NCBI GenBank assembly: GCA_016789705.1
Contig: JAEUQR010000040.1
Coordinates: forward strand, 1-46,545
Direction of reading: 5' to 3'
DNA: 46,545 nt
DNA from: Acidobacteriota bacterium
GTDB taxonomy: Bacteria > Acidobacteriota > Vicinamibacteria > Vicinamibacterales > UBA2999
Program-made: the position numbers and the translations under genes
Notes under the pieces: generated by a model
Databases searched by the model: none
The model's input: only the letters and a program-made list of their open reading frames with translations
What the model was told of the DNA's origin: nothing
In this document: positions 23,935 through 31,717 of the stretch, one piece after another
Position numbering within the stretch: position 1 is the first letter of the stretch
Layout of the letters: each line of letters begins with the position of its first letter

Positions 23935-25175
23935 CAGAAGCCTCCCGGCAGCGGACGATCGAGGCGCTGCAGGCGTGTCGATCCGTAGATCAGGAACATG
24001 GTGGCGCGCACGCCGGAGAAGCCGCCGAGTCCGCCGGTCACGTACCGCTCCACGTCGGCACCGACCCTGGTCGTGAGTCCGAGGCGGCGCACGAGGCCCG
24101 ACTTGTACCCTTCGATGACGCGGAAGGGCTCCCTCGCAGCCGACGGGCCCCGGGGAGACAGGCCCCGGAACGACGCCCGCCCGAAGACTTCCCACACCGC
24201 ACCCAGGCTGAGCAACGAAAAGACGTCCAGTCCGTTCGACACGTAGAAGCCCTGGCTTGGATCGAAGCTGAAGTCGATCGACCGCCGTCCCGAGACATCC
24301 AGCAGCAGCGGCGTTCTCGAGAAGGTCAAGCCGAGATTGTACGCCGGACCGCCGTACCGGGCTCGCCCGCGGACGGTTTCGTACTGAAGGTAGCCCACCT
24401 CGGCCCGGCCCGACAACAAGGCGCGCGGGGAGAACGTGCCGCCGATGAGGGCCCGCAGCCCGTTGCCGTCGCGCTCGGGCGCCTGCAGGAAACGGTCGCG
24501 GTACCCGCTCACCGACACGGAGAGCGACGAGAGCGGCGTGATCGCGAGCTGGCTTTCCGCGCCGAACGTCGTCGTGTCGCGATTGAGGTTCTGTTCGAGG
24601 CTGGCGCCGCGAAAGCGTTCGTCCGCGTCGTAACGCAGTCCCGTCCGGTTGAGCTGTGCGCGGTACGACAGACGTCCGCCCGGTGTGACGGCCAGCGTCG
24701 CGCCGAGCTCCCGCTCGATCCGGCGCGACTTCAGGCCCTGCTGAAACCCCACGAAGTCGGTCGGTGGCGCGTAGTGATCGCGATAGCCGCCCATCGCCTG
24801 CAAAGCCACTCTGGCGCCTCCGGCGTCGATGCGCGCCACGTGGTACTGATTGAGCACGGTGGCGCCGCCGAGCTTGTCCGCCGTCTGCTGCTTCGAGAAC
24901 TCGACGGCGTCGGCAAAGTTGAGCCGCACGCGCCCCCGTCCGAGCCACCCCTCGACCTGCGGCACGACGTAGACTTCGCCGGCGGCCGAGCCCGTGTCCG
25001 TCCGGATGGCGTTGGTGTCGCGGCCGATGACCATCGACACCGCGGGCGTCAGGCTGAGCGACGAGCCGAACAGATACCGTCCCTGCGGTGCGTCCTCGGC
25101 AGGCTGTGCCGCGGCCCGGCCAGACCCGGCGAACAGGACGAGGACGCCGACGACGAGCCAGAGTCTGGGGTGCAC
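23934..25175 (-). CDS. Outer-membrane beta-barrel protein, probable porin partner of the exporter
   Basis: With the GTG at 25175 the protein has 413 residues and a clean signal peptide (HPRLWLVVGVLVLFAGSGRA, then AAAQ). The mature part is full of alternating hydrophobic strands, such as GRVRLNFADAVEF, RLSYRAQLNRTGLRY, SSLSVSVSGYRDRF and TMFLIYGSTRLQRL. It ends in Phe, as outer-membrane barrels often do. It looks like the beta-barrel porin-2 type found in exopolysaccharide loci. The frame is open up to another GTG at 25304, which would put 43 extra residues ahead of the signal; I regard the shorter form as real. It heads the operon barrel - exporter - kinase - polymerase - GT4. Function as the outer-membrane channel for the polymer is inferred from position. 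Confidence 0.75.
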   Translation of the reverse strand: MHPRLWLVVGVLVLFAGSGRAAAQPAEDAPQGRYLFGSSLSLTPAVSMVIGRDTNAIRTDTGSAAGEVYVVPQVEGWLGRGRVRLNFADAVEFSKQQTADKLGGATVLNQYHVARIDAGGARVALQAMGGYRDHYAPPTDFVGFQQGLKSRRIERELGATLAVTPGGRLSYRAQLNRTGLRYDADERFRGASLEQNLNRDTTTFGAESQLAITPLSSLSVSVSGYRDRFLQAPERDGNGLRALIGGTFSPRALLSGRAEVGYLQYETVRGRARYGGPAYNLGLTFSRTPLLLDVSGRRSIDFSFDPSQGFYVSNGLDVFSLLSLGAVWEVFGRASFRGLSPRGPSAAREPFRVIEGYKSGLVRRLGLTTRVGADVERYVTGGLGGFSGVRATMFLIYGSTRLQRLDRPLPGGF

Positions 25176-25210
25176 GCCCGGCGCGGATGCAGGGTTCGCG
25201 CCATTGTCCG

Positions 25211-25224
25211 TGACGGTGCCGTCA
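25211..25224. promoter_or_regulatory. Small inverted repeat upstream of the exporter operon
   Basis: TGACGG-TG-CCGTCA lies 36-49 bases upstream of the preferred GTG start at 25175, in the 180-base gap below the glycosyltransferase at 25356. It could be an operator or leader hairpin. I see no convincing -35/-10 pair in the gap, and if the longer GTG start at 25304 were used the repeat would be coding. Confidence 0.25.
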
Positions 25225-25355
25225 GGTCCGTAACTGGATGTCCTGGCAAGGAGATAGCGGCCCGGCGCGTGGTGGTGACAGGGGGGAATGTCTGGCCTCA
25301 GCACGTTATTGTTCCATGATCCGAGGCCGCCGGGCGGACAGAGGCGCGGCGTAGC

Positions 25356-26264
25356 TCAGACTTGCCTCGACCAGAGATCCGACCGGGTCAGCCGCACACC
25401 GCGGGGATGGCGGCCGAGTAGCCGGCGCAGCAGCGTCCGCGCGCCGCTCGCGGCTATGAACATCGCGACCAGGCAGCGCGCCCGCCACGTGCCCCGGTGC
25501 CGGCGGAAGAATCGCACCTTGCTCCGATGGAGCGCGACGTACATCGCGTCGCGGACCTGATGGGTGCTCTCGCCGCCGAAGTGGGTGACGCGCGCGTCCG
25601 GGACGTACCACGTCTCCCAGCCGCGCTGCCGCATGCGCCAGCACCAGTCCGGCTCCTCGGAGTACATGAAGTACCCCTCGTCGAGCAGGCCGACCTCCTC
25701 GACGGCGCGTCGCCGGGCGAGCATGCAGGCGCCGCTGACGTAGTCGGCCCGCTGGGCGTGCCCGCTTTCCGCCGGGCCCCGGCTCGGATAGCCGGCAAAC
25801 CGCAGGCGCCGTCCGAGGCCCGTAGTCGACAGGCCTTCGGTCCACAGCGAGGGAAACGGAATCGGCCCGCTCTGGAAGGAGCCGTCGGGATTGAGAAGCT
25901 TCGGCCCGGCCACGCCGAGGGCCGGCCGGGCATCGACGAACCGGACGAGGGCCGCGAGCGACCCCGGCGCCATCACCGTGTCGCTGTTGAGCAGCAGCAC
26001 ATACCGCCCGGTGCTCGCCCGGATGGCGAGATTGTTGGCGGCCGCGAAGCCGAGATTGACGGCGTTCGCGATGAGGTGGACGTCGGGGAACCCGGCCCGG
26101 ATGGCCTCCGGCGATCCGTCCGTCGAGGCGTTGTCGACCACCCACGCATCCCATGCCAGGGAGCCGGCGGCGGCCGCGAGCGAAGCCAGGCAGGCGGTGG
26201 TCAGGCGGCGCGTGTTCCAGCTGACGATGACGACCGACACGTCCAGATCCGGGGATGCGGTCAC
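25356..26264 (-). CDS. GT2 family glycosyltransferase (rhamnosyltransferase-like)
   Basis: The 302-residue GT-A protein has VSVVIVSWNTRRLTTACL, VVDNASTDGSPEAI, NLGFAAANNLAIR, LLLNSDTVM at the metal-binding site, VSGACMLARRRAVEEVG and MYSEEPDWCWRMRQRGW. The arrangement matches the gene at 14560 almost motif for motif. It would extend the repeat unit; sugar donor unknown. The C-terminal stretch TWRARCLVAMFIAASGARTL is moderately hydrophobic and may bind the membrane. GTG at 26264 overlaps the upstream GT4 stop as GTGA. It is the last gene of the wzx - GT4 - GT2 run. Confidence 0.85.
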   Translation of the reverse strand: MTASPDLDVSVVIVSWNTRRLTTACLASLAAAAGSLAWDAWVVDNASTDGSPEAIRAGFPDVHLIANAVNLGFAAANNLAIRASTGRYVLLLNSDTVMAPGSLAALVRFVDARPALGVAGPKLLNPDGSFQSGPIPFPSLWTEGLSTTGLGRRLRFAGYPSRGPAESGHAQRADYVSGACMLARRRAVEEVGLLDEGYFMYSEEPDWCWRMRQRGWETWYVPDARVTHFGGESTHQVRDAMYVALHRSKVRFFRRHRGTWRARCLVAMFIAASGARTLLRRLLGRHPRGVRLTRSDLWSRQV

Positions 26265-27427
26265 GGCGCGGCCCGCCCGGCGCCGGTGTGCATGGCATGC
26301 GCGCGCTGCAGCGCCTCGAGGGTCTGCTCCGCCGAGCGCCGCCAGGTGAACTGGCGGCCGCGGGCGGCTCCCGCGGCGCGCAGCGCGGCCGCGGTCTCCG
26401 GCCGCATGAGCACGTCGTGCAGGGCCTGCGCCAGGCGCGGGTCGTCCTCGGCGTCGACCAGGATCGCGGCATCGCCGGCGACTTCGGGAATCGCGCCGCG
26501 GTCGGACGCGATGATCGGCGTGCCGTAGCTCATGGCCTCGAGCAGCGGCAGGCCGAAGCCTTCGATCCACGACGGGAACACGAACGCCGACGCGCCGGCA
26601 TAGAGCGCGGCGAGGTCGCTCCTCGACGGGTTCACGAGCAGGCGCGCCTCGCCGGCGGCAGCGGCCGAGGCCAGCACGGGCAGCACCTGGGCGTGGCGGG
26701 CGAAGAAGACGAACGTGTGCGCGCGCCGGACGTCCGGCGACAGGCGGGCCGCCGCCCGCAGCAGCACACCCGGATTCTTCAGGCCGTCGGCCAGGACGTA
26801 CGCACCCGTGAGTCCGTGCGCCCGGCGGACGCGCTCGATATCGGCGGGTGTCACCGCTGCCGCCGGCGGGGTGCCGTGCGGGACGACGTCGATGTCGTCA
26901 CTCCGCCGCGTGCTGGCGGCGACGATGGTGTCACGGGCATACGACGACAGGGCGATGAGCCGCGTCGCCCGCCGCACTGCCTGTCTGGTCGTCACGTGCA
27001 GGTAGACCGTCATCGCGCTTGTGCGCAGCGTGGCGGCATGGCCGCGGACGACCAGCGTGTGCCGCAGCGGCAGCAGGTTGATGGCATCGTGCACGGTCAC
27101 GACGGTGGCGGCGCGGCGCGGGCCGAAGCCGTAGTTGGCGGGGAAGAAGGCGACATCGATGCCGTCGGCCGCCATCGAGCGGGCCAGCATGTGGTCGTTC
27201 CATACCGACGATCCCTGATGGCGCCATCGCAGGGTCCGTACGAGCGCGCCGGCCGTGTCGGTGAGTTCGAGCGGCGCCTTGTCATCGGCGTAGAGGACGA
27301 AGGTGTGCCCCGAGGCGGCGTCGAGCAGGGCCGGCAGCAGGCGGGCCACATACGTGTGCACGCCGCCGACGAGTCGATGCGACAGGTAGCGCACGTCGAC
27401 GCCGATCCGCAGGCCGGGCGGCGTCAT
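26261..27427 (-). CDS. GT4 family glycosyltransferase (mannosyltransferase-like)
   Basis: The 388-residue GT-B protein opens with LRIGVDVRYLSHRLVGGVHTY, a start common among GT4 mannosyl- and related transferases. It has VVTVHDAINLLP, ALSSYARDTIVAA, and the EX7E motif in WIEGFGLPLLEAMSYGTPII followed by IPEVAGDAAILVD. The phosphate-binding region usually rich in K/R reads LADGLKNPGVLLRAA. It sits between the Wzx flippase and a GT2 with 4-base overlaps on each side. Donor sugar unknown; GDP-heptose or GDP-mannose is plausible from context only. Confidence 0.85.
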   Translation of the reverse strand: MTPPGLRIGVDVRYLSHRLVGGVHTYVARLLPALLDAASGHTFVLYADDKAPLELTDTAGALVRTLRWRHQGSSVWNDHMLARSMAADGIDVAFFPANYGFGPRRAATVVTVHDAINLLPLRHTLVVRGHAATLRTSAMTVYLHVTTRQAVRRATRLIALSSYARDTIVAASTRRSDDIDVVPHGTPPAAAVTPADIERVRRAHGLTGAYVLADGLKNPGVLLRAAARLSPDVRRAHTFVFFARHAQVLPVLASAAAAGEARLLVNPSRSDLAALYAGASAFVFPSWIEGFGLPLLEAMSYGTPIIASDRGAIPEVAGDAAILVDAEDDPRLAQALHDVLMRPETAAALRAAGAARGRQFTWRRSAEQTLEALQRAHAMHTGAGRAAP

Positions 27428-28953
27428 GCGGGCAGCACCGGCCGCACCGGCGCCGGCAGGTGCGTCAGCAGCTCGGCGCGCTCCTTGCCGGGCAACGCCC
27501 GCCAGAAGAGTGCCGCGTAGGCGAGGCTGGCAGCCGTGAGCATCGGCAGCAGCCAGAGCGACTGCGGTCCGAGCACGGCGAACGCTGCGACGCAGGGAGC
27601 GAACGCCAGGAGCGCCGGCGCCAGCGTGGGCCGCACCACGTGGCGCCAGACGTCCTCCCAGCGCAGGTCGAGCTCACGCAGCACGAAGGTCAGGAACACG
27701 TACTCGAGCAGCAGCGCCGGCGCCATCGTGCCAAGTGCCACGCCGAGAATGCCGAGCGGCCGCACCAGCCACAGGCTGAGCACGAGATTCAGCACCGCCT
27801 GCGGTACCGCGTACCGCCGCGCGATCGGGCCCACGCGCCGCATCGCGCCGAGCACCGAATACGCGGCGTGGTTGTGTGCCGTGATGACGAAGGTGGCCAC
27901 GAGCACCTGCACGACGGCGTAGTGGACGGCGAACGCCGGACCGAGCCAGGCGTGCAGGATCGGTCCCGCGCAGAGGCCCAGCGAGGCCGCGAGCGGCCAG
28001 GCGAGCGCCGCCGTGTACTTCGTCATCCGCAGCCAGAGCTGCTGGAGTCCGCGGGTATCACCCCCGGCGTGCAGTCCCGCCGCCACCGGTCCGATCGCCT
28101 GCACGAGCGTCGTCGAGACGCTGAACACGAGCATGTAGAGCTTCCACGCCGCCGAATAGTGGGTGACGGCCTCCACCGCGAGGAACAAGCCGATCACCAG
28201 ACGGTCCGTCTGTTCGATGAGCGACGCACTGAGTGCGTTCACGAACATCCATCCGCCGAGGCCGAGCAGCCGCCGGGCCGACGCGGCCGACACCGCGGCC
28301 GGCGAGACCCGCAGCTGCGGCGCGGCCCCGAAGGCGAACACGCCGAGCAGCACTCCGGTGACGACGATGAGCGCGGTTTCGAGCCACATCACGGCGGCGA
28401 GACCGTAACCGAACATGAGCAGCGCGGCGATCCCGAGGAGCTTGCCGAGGAGCGACACCATCCAGACCTGCGTGCAGCGGTCCTGGCGCTGGCTCGCGCT
28501 GAGCACGGCGTTGAAGACGTGCCCCGGCATCTGCATCGGCACGCCGACGATGCCGAGCGTGAACGCGATGCGGGCGTCGCCGGCGAGGGCCGGCGGCACC
28601 GCGAAGACCTGCAGCAGCCACGGCACGGCCGGCAGCGCCAGCAGGGCGAGGCTGCCGAGGCCGACGACGAGCGCGAGCGCCGTCGACACAGTGTCTTCGA
28701 GCTCGCGGTCGTCGCGGCGGGCGATGTGGGCGGCGGCGAACTGCGCCATCGCGGGCGCCAGCCCCAGTTGCAGCAGGCCCATGTAGCCGCTGACGGATCC
28801 GATGAGCAGCCACACGCCGGTGGCCGCGTCACCCAGGCGGGCGACGACGGCGGGGAACAGCAGCAGGTTCACCGCGAGGTTCACGGCGAAGCCCGCATAG
28901 TTCCAGGCCGTGTTGCGCACGATGGATTGACGGATGCCCGACGGCGTCGCCAC
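27424..28953 (-). CDS. wzx: Wzx-type oligosaccharide flippase (MOP/PST family)
   Basis: The 509-residue protein has 12 to 14 hydrophobic segments spread along its length. They begin with NTAWNYAGFAVNLAVNLLLF, the typical first helix of polysaccharide flippases, and continue with LGDAATGVWLLIGSVSGYMG. It would move the lipid-linked repeat unit from the cytoplasmic to the periplasmic face. Start choice: a strong Shine-Dalgarno GAGGAAG at 28956-28962 lies just before the GTG at 28953; an ATG at 28971 has no such site and adds six residues. A divergent glycosyltransferase gene begins at 29157, with a hairpin between them. Confidence 0.85.
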   Translation of the reverse strand: MATPSGIRQSIVRNTAWNYAGFAVNLAVNLLLFPAVVARLGDAATGVWLLIGSVSGYMGLLQLGLAPAMAQFAAAHIARRDDRELEDTVSTALALVVGLGSLALLALPAVPWLLQVFAVPPALAGDARIAFTLGIVGVPMQMPGHVFNAVLSASQRQDRCTQVWMVSLLGKLLGIAALLMFGYGLAAVMWLETALIVVTGVLLGVFAFGAAPQLRVSPAAVSAASARRLLGLGGWMFVNALSASLIEQTDRLVIGLFLAVEAVTHYSAAWKLYMLVFSVSTTLVQAIGPVAAGLHAGGDTRGLQQLWLRMTKYTAALAWPLAASLGLCAGPILHAWLGPAFAVHYAVVQVLVATFVITAHNHAAYSVLGAMRRVGPIARRYAVPQAVLNLVLSLWLVRPLGILGVALGTMAPALLLEYVFLTFVLRELDLRWEDVWRHVVRPTLAPALLAFAPCVAAFAVLGPQSLWLLPMLTAASLAYAALFWRALPGKERAELLTHLPAPVRPVLPA

Positions 28954-28983
28954 AGCTTCCTCAATGTACATCGCGCGCGCATC

Positions 28984-29014
28984 GCGCCGGTGTGCCGGTG
29001 ACGGCACACGGCGC
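28984..29014. promoter_or_regulatory. Strong hairpin in the wzx/glycosyltransferase divergent gap
   Basis: GTGTGCCG at 28990-28997 pairs perfectly with CGGCACAC at 29002-29009 around a GTGA loop, which on the plus strand is a GNRA-type tetraloop. GCGCC/GGCGC (28984-28988 and 29010-29014) extends the stem with a single bulged G. No T-run follows, so it is not a standard terminator. It could be a leader structure for wzx or an operator shared by both genes. The rest of the gap holds TACAGT at 29130-29135, a possible -10 for the plus-strand gene. Confidence 0.4.
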
Positions 29015-29156
29015 CCGACTGCGCGCCGTCGCGCTCGGCTCCATGCCGCTGCACGCGGTGGGGCGCTCGCGCCGGTCACGTCACGCCGCGCGCAGGGCGA
29101 ATCGCTGTGGCCCCGGCCGCGGTCTGGGCTACAGTGTCGGTTCGCCTCCTCGAAGC

Positions 29157-30530
29157 ATGGCCACGGGCCTTCCCCCAGCACCGCCGCCGCCCGGTTCGCC
29201 CGTGTCTCCACCGCGATCGCTGCACGTCGTCGTGGTGGCGCCGCATCTGCCGCCCCGGCACGTCGGCGGCGTCGAGGTCTACGCGCAGTCGCAGCTGGCG
29301 GCGCTCGCGAGCCTCGGGCACACGGTCCGGGGCGTCGCGGTCGAAGCGGTGCTGCGCGGCGAGGCCGGGGCGTGCACCGCGGACGACGATCATGCCGCCG
29401 GCTATCCGACCCATCGCCTGCAGCTGACGCTGCCGTCCACGCAGCCGTTTCCGATGCTCTGCGATCACGCCGCCGCCGAAGACTGGCTGTACGCGTTCTT
29501 CAACCGGACCCGGCCCGACGTCGTGCACCTGCACAGCGGATACCTGCTCGGCGCGCCCGTGCTGGCGGCGGCGCGGCGCGCCGCCACACCGGTGGTGCTG
29601 ACGATCCACGACTACTGGTTCACCTGTCCGCGCATCACGCTCCTGCATCCGGACGGCCGGCTCTGCTCCGGGCCGGAACGGCCTGCCAAGTGTGCATGGT
29701 GTCTGACGGCGGACCAGCGCCGTCATCGCCTGCTCGACCGGGTCACCGGCGGCGCCGTGAGCCGTGGTCAGGATCGGTCGTGGCTCTGGCGGCTCCTCAT
29801 GAGCGGGCCGGACTCCGCCGTGGCCGAGCGGAAGGCACGCCTGCTGGCCCTCGTCGAGACCGCGGCCGCGGTGCTGGCGCCGACACGTTTCGTGGCCGAC
29901 AGGCTCGGCGCCCTGGGATACCCCGTCGAACGGATTCAGTTGAGCCGTTACGGCCTGCCGCCGCAGCCGCGCCCGGCACGCCGGCCCTCGGACACACTGC
30001 GCCTGGCGTTCATCGGCCAGCTGGCCCCGCACAAGGGCGTGCACCTGCTCATCGATGCCGTGCGCACGCTGGCCGGGCGTCCCGTGTCTCTCGCCGTGCA
30101 CGGGCCGCTCACCCCGCATCCGTCCTATGTCGCGCAGTTGCAGGCCCGCGCGGCCGGCGATCCACGCATCACCTTCCACGGGCCCTACCGTCGCGGGGAC
30201 CTGCCCGACCTGCTGGCCGCGAGCGACGTCGTCGTCGTGCCGTCGGTCTGGCACGAAGTGGCGGCGCTCGTCATCCAGGAAGCGCAGCTGGCGGCGTTGC
30301 CGGTGCTGTCGTCGAACCTCGGGGGCTCGCCGGAACTCGTCGCCGATGAGCAGGATGGCCTGCTCTTCGATCCGTGGCGCCCGGGGGATCTCGTCCGGCA
30401 GATCACACGGCTGCTCGACGAGCCCGGCCTCCTGCCGGCGCTGACGGCCGGCGCGTCGAGGCGGCGTCCGCTCCACAACGAACTCGAGACACTCGTTGGC
30501 CTGTATCGCGCCGTGGGCCGGCCGGCATGA
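29157..30530 (+). CDS. GT4 family glycosyltransferase
   Basis: The 457-residue GT-B enzyme has a Pro-rich leader, then LHVVVVAPHLPPRHVGGVEVY at the acceptor half and TIHDYWFTCPRITLL. A small Cys cluster follows (RLCSGPERPAKCAWCL near residue 175) and is common in this GT4 branch. The donor half includes LAFIGQLAPHKGVHLLIDAV, ITFHGPYRRGDLPDLL, and EX7E in WHEVAALVIQEAQ followed by SNLGGSPELV. ATG 29157 is chosen because the fold begins soon after; the frame is open further upstream without recognisable protein. Its stop overlaps the next gene as ATGA. Confidence 0.85.
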   Translation: MATGLPPAPPPPGSPVSPPRSLHVVVVAPHLPPRHVGGVEVYAQSQLAALASLGHTVRGVAVEAVLRGEAGACTADDDHAAGYPTHRLQLTLPSTQPFPMLCDHAAAEDWLYAFFNRTRPDVVHLHSGYLLGAPVLAAARRAATPVVLTIHDYWFTCPRITLLHPDGRLCSGPERPAKCAWCLTADQRRHRLLDRVTGGAVSRGQDRSWLWRLLMSGPDSAVAERKARLLALVETAAAVLAPTRFVADRLGALGYPVERIQLSRYGLPPQPRPARRPSDTLRLAFIGQLAPHKGVHLLIDAVRTLAGRPVSLAVHGPLTPHPSYVAQLQARAAGDPRITFHGPYRRGDLPDLLAASDVVVVPSVWHEVAALVIQEAQLAALPVLSSNLGGSPELVADEQDGLLFDPWRPGDLVRQITRLLDEPGLLPALTAGASRRRPLHNELETLVGLYRAVGRPA

Positions 30531-31717
30531 ACGTCTTCGCGCTCTCCACGTGGTCGCCGTACCCGCTCGTGAACGGGAGTACGCTGCGCGTCTACCACCT
30601 GCTGCGCGCGCTGGCGGCCCGCCACGCCGTCGATCTCGTGGCATTCAGCGCGCCCGGCGCGCCCACCGCCGCGGAGGTCGCGCATCTGCGTGAGTTCTGC
30701 CGTGCCGTCACGATCCTGCCGCGGAGTCCCTTCGAGCCGGTGGCCAGTACGGTGAACGGCCTGTTGACGATGACGCCGCGCTCGCTCGTCGCGACCGATG
30801 ACCCGGAGGTCCGGGCGCTCGTGGCCTCGCGAGCGGCCACGGCGGACGTGGCCGTCGGCTTCGCGCTCAGCGCCGCACGGTATCTGACCGGCGTCGCATG
30901 CCCCGCGGTGTTCGAGGACGCCGAGCCGCGCCAGATCGAGGGACTGGCGGCGCAGGCCGGGTCGCGGTCACAGCGTCTGCGGCGGCGCCTGACCTGGTGG
31001 AAGCACGCGCGGTATCTTCGGCGCCTGGCGCACCAGATGGCGGCGGTCACCGTCGTCTCCGAACAGGAACGTGAGTCGATGGTGCGGCTCGGCGCCGACG
31101 CGTCGCGGCTCCATGTCGTGCCGAACGGCGCCGACGCCGCCGATCTCACGCATCCGCGTCCGGCCGCTGCGCCCGCACGCCTCGTCTACCCCGGCGCCGT
31201 GACGTATCGTCCGAACCTCGAAGCCGTCGCGTGGCTCCTGGCCGAGGTACTGCCGCACGTGCAGGCCGTGCGCCCGGACGTGGAACTCTGGGTCACCGGC
31301 GACACGGGCCGCGTGGACCTCGAACAGTGGGCCGGCCGTACCGGCGTGCGCTTCACGGGCCGGCTGCCGGATGTGCGTGATGCGGTCGGGGCGGCGGCGG
31401 TCGCGGTTGTGCCGCTGCGCACCGGGGGCGGCACGCGCCTGAAGATTCTCGAAGCGCTCGCGCTCGGCACCCCGGTCGTCTCGACACGCAAAGGCGCCGA
31501 GGGGCTGGCGGTATCGGATGGGGAACACGTGCTGCTTGGCGACGATCCGGCGGCATTCGCCGCCGCCGTTCTGCGCGTGCTCGCCGAGCCGGGCCTCGCC
31601 GCGCGCCTCTCGGCGGCCGGCCGCGCTCTGGTCGCGCGTCACTACACCTGGGACGCGATCGGCCGCCAGTTCCTCGACGTCCTCGAGGCGGCGGGCCGTT
31701 CGCCTGAGCGTCACTGA
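30527..31717 (+). CDS. GT4 family glycosyltransferase (EPS sugar-transferase subtype)
   Basis: The 396-residue protein starts MNVFALSTWSPYPLVNGSTL. The donor half contains LVYPGAVTYRPNLEAVAWLL, VELWVTGDTGRVD, GVRFTGRLPDVRDAV and TRLKILEALALGTPVVSTRK, then AEGLAVSDGEHVLL. It lacks the leading Glu of EX7E, like the GT4 proteins at 15497 and 34158. The wording of its motifs closely tracks the sugar transferases associated with exosortase/EPS systems, but no exosortase is in the window. It follows the preceding GT4 by a 4-base overlap and leads into a membrane protein by a 1-base TGATG overlap. Confidence 0.85.
   Translation: MNVFALSTWSPYPLVNGSTLRVYHLLRALAARHAVDLVAFSAPGAPTAAEVAHLREFCRAVTILPRSPFEPVASTVNGLLTMTPRSLVATDDPEVRALVASRAATADVAVGFALSAARYLTGVACPAVFEDAEPRQIEGLAAQAGSRSQRLRRRLTWWKHARYLRRLAHQMAAVTVVSEQERESMVRLGADASRLHVVPNGADAADLTHPRPAAAPARLVYPGAVTYRPNLEAVAWLLAEVLPHVQAVRPDVELWVTGDTGRVDLEQWAGRTGVRFTGRLPDVRDAVGAAAVAVVPLRTGGGTRLKILEALALGTPVVSTRKGAEGLAVSDGEHVLLGDDPAAFAAAVLRVLAEPGLAARLSAAGRALVARHYTWDAIGRQFLDVLEAAGRSPERH

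Noticed and set aside
27460..29001. A 513-codon plus-strand frame opposite wzx
   Set aside because: The peptide is dominated by Arg, His, Glu and Gln with no hydrophobic or domain pattern. It is the shadow of the membrane protein's codon bias.
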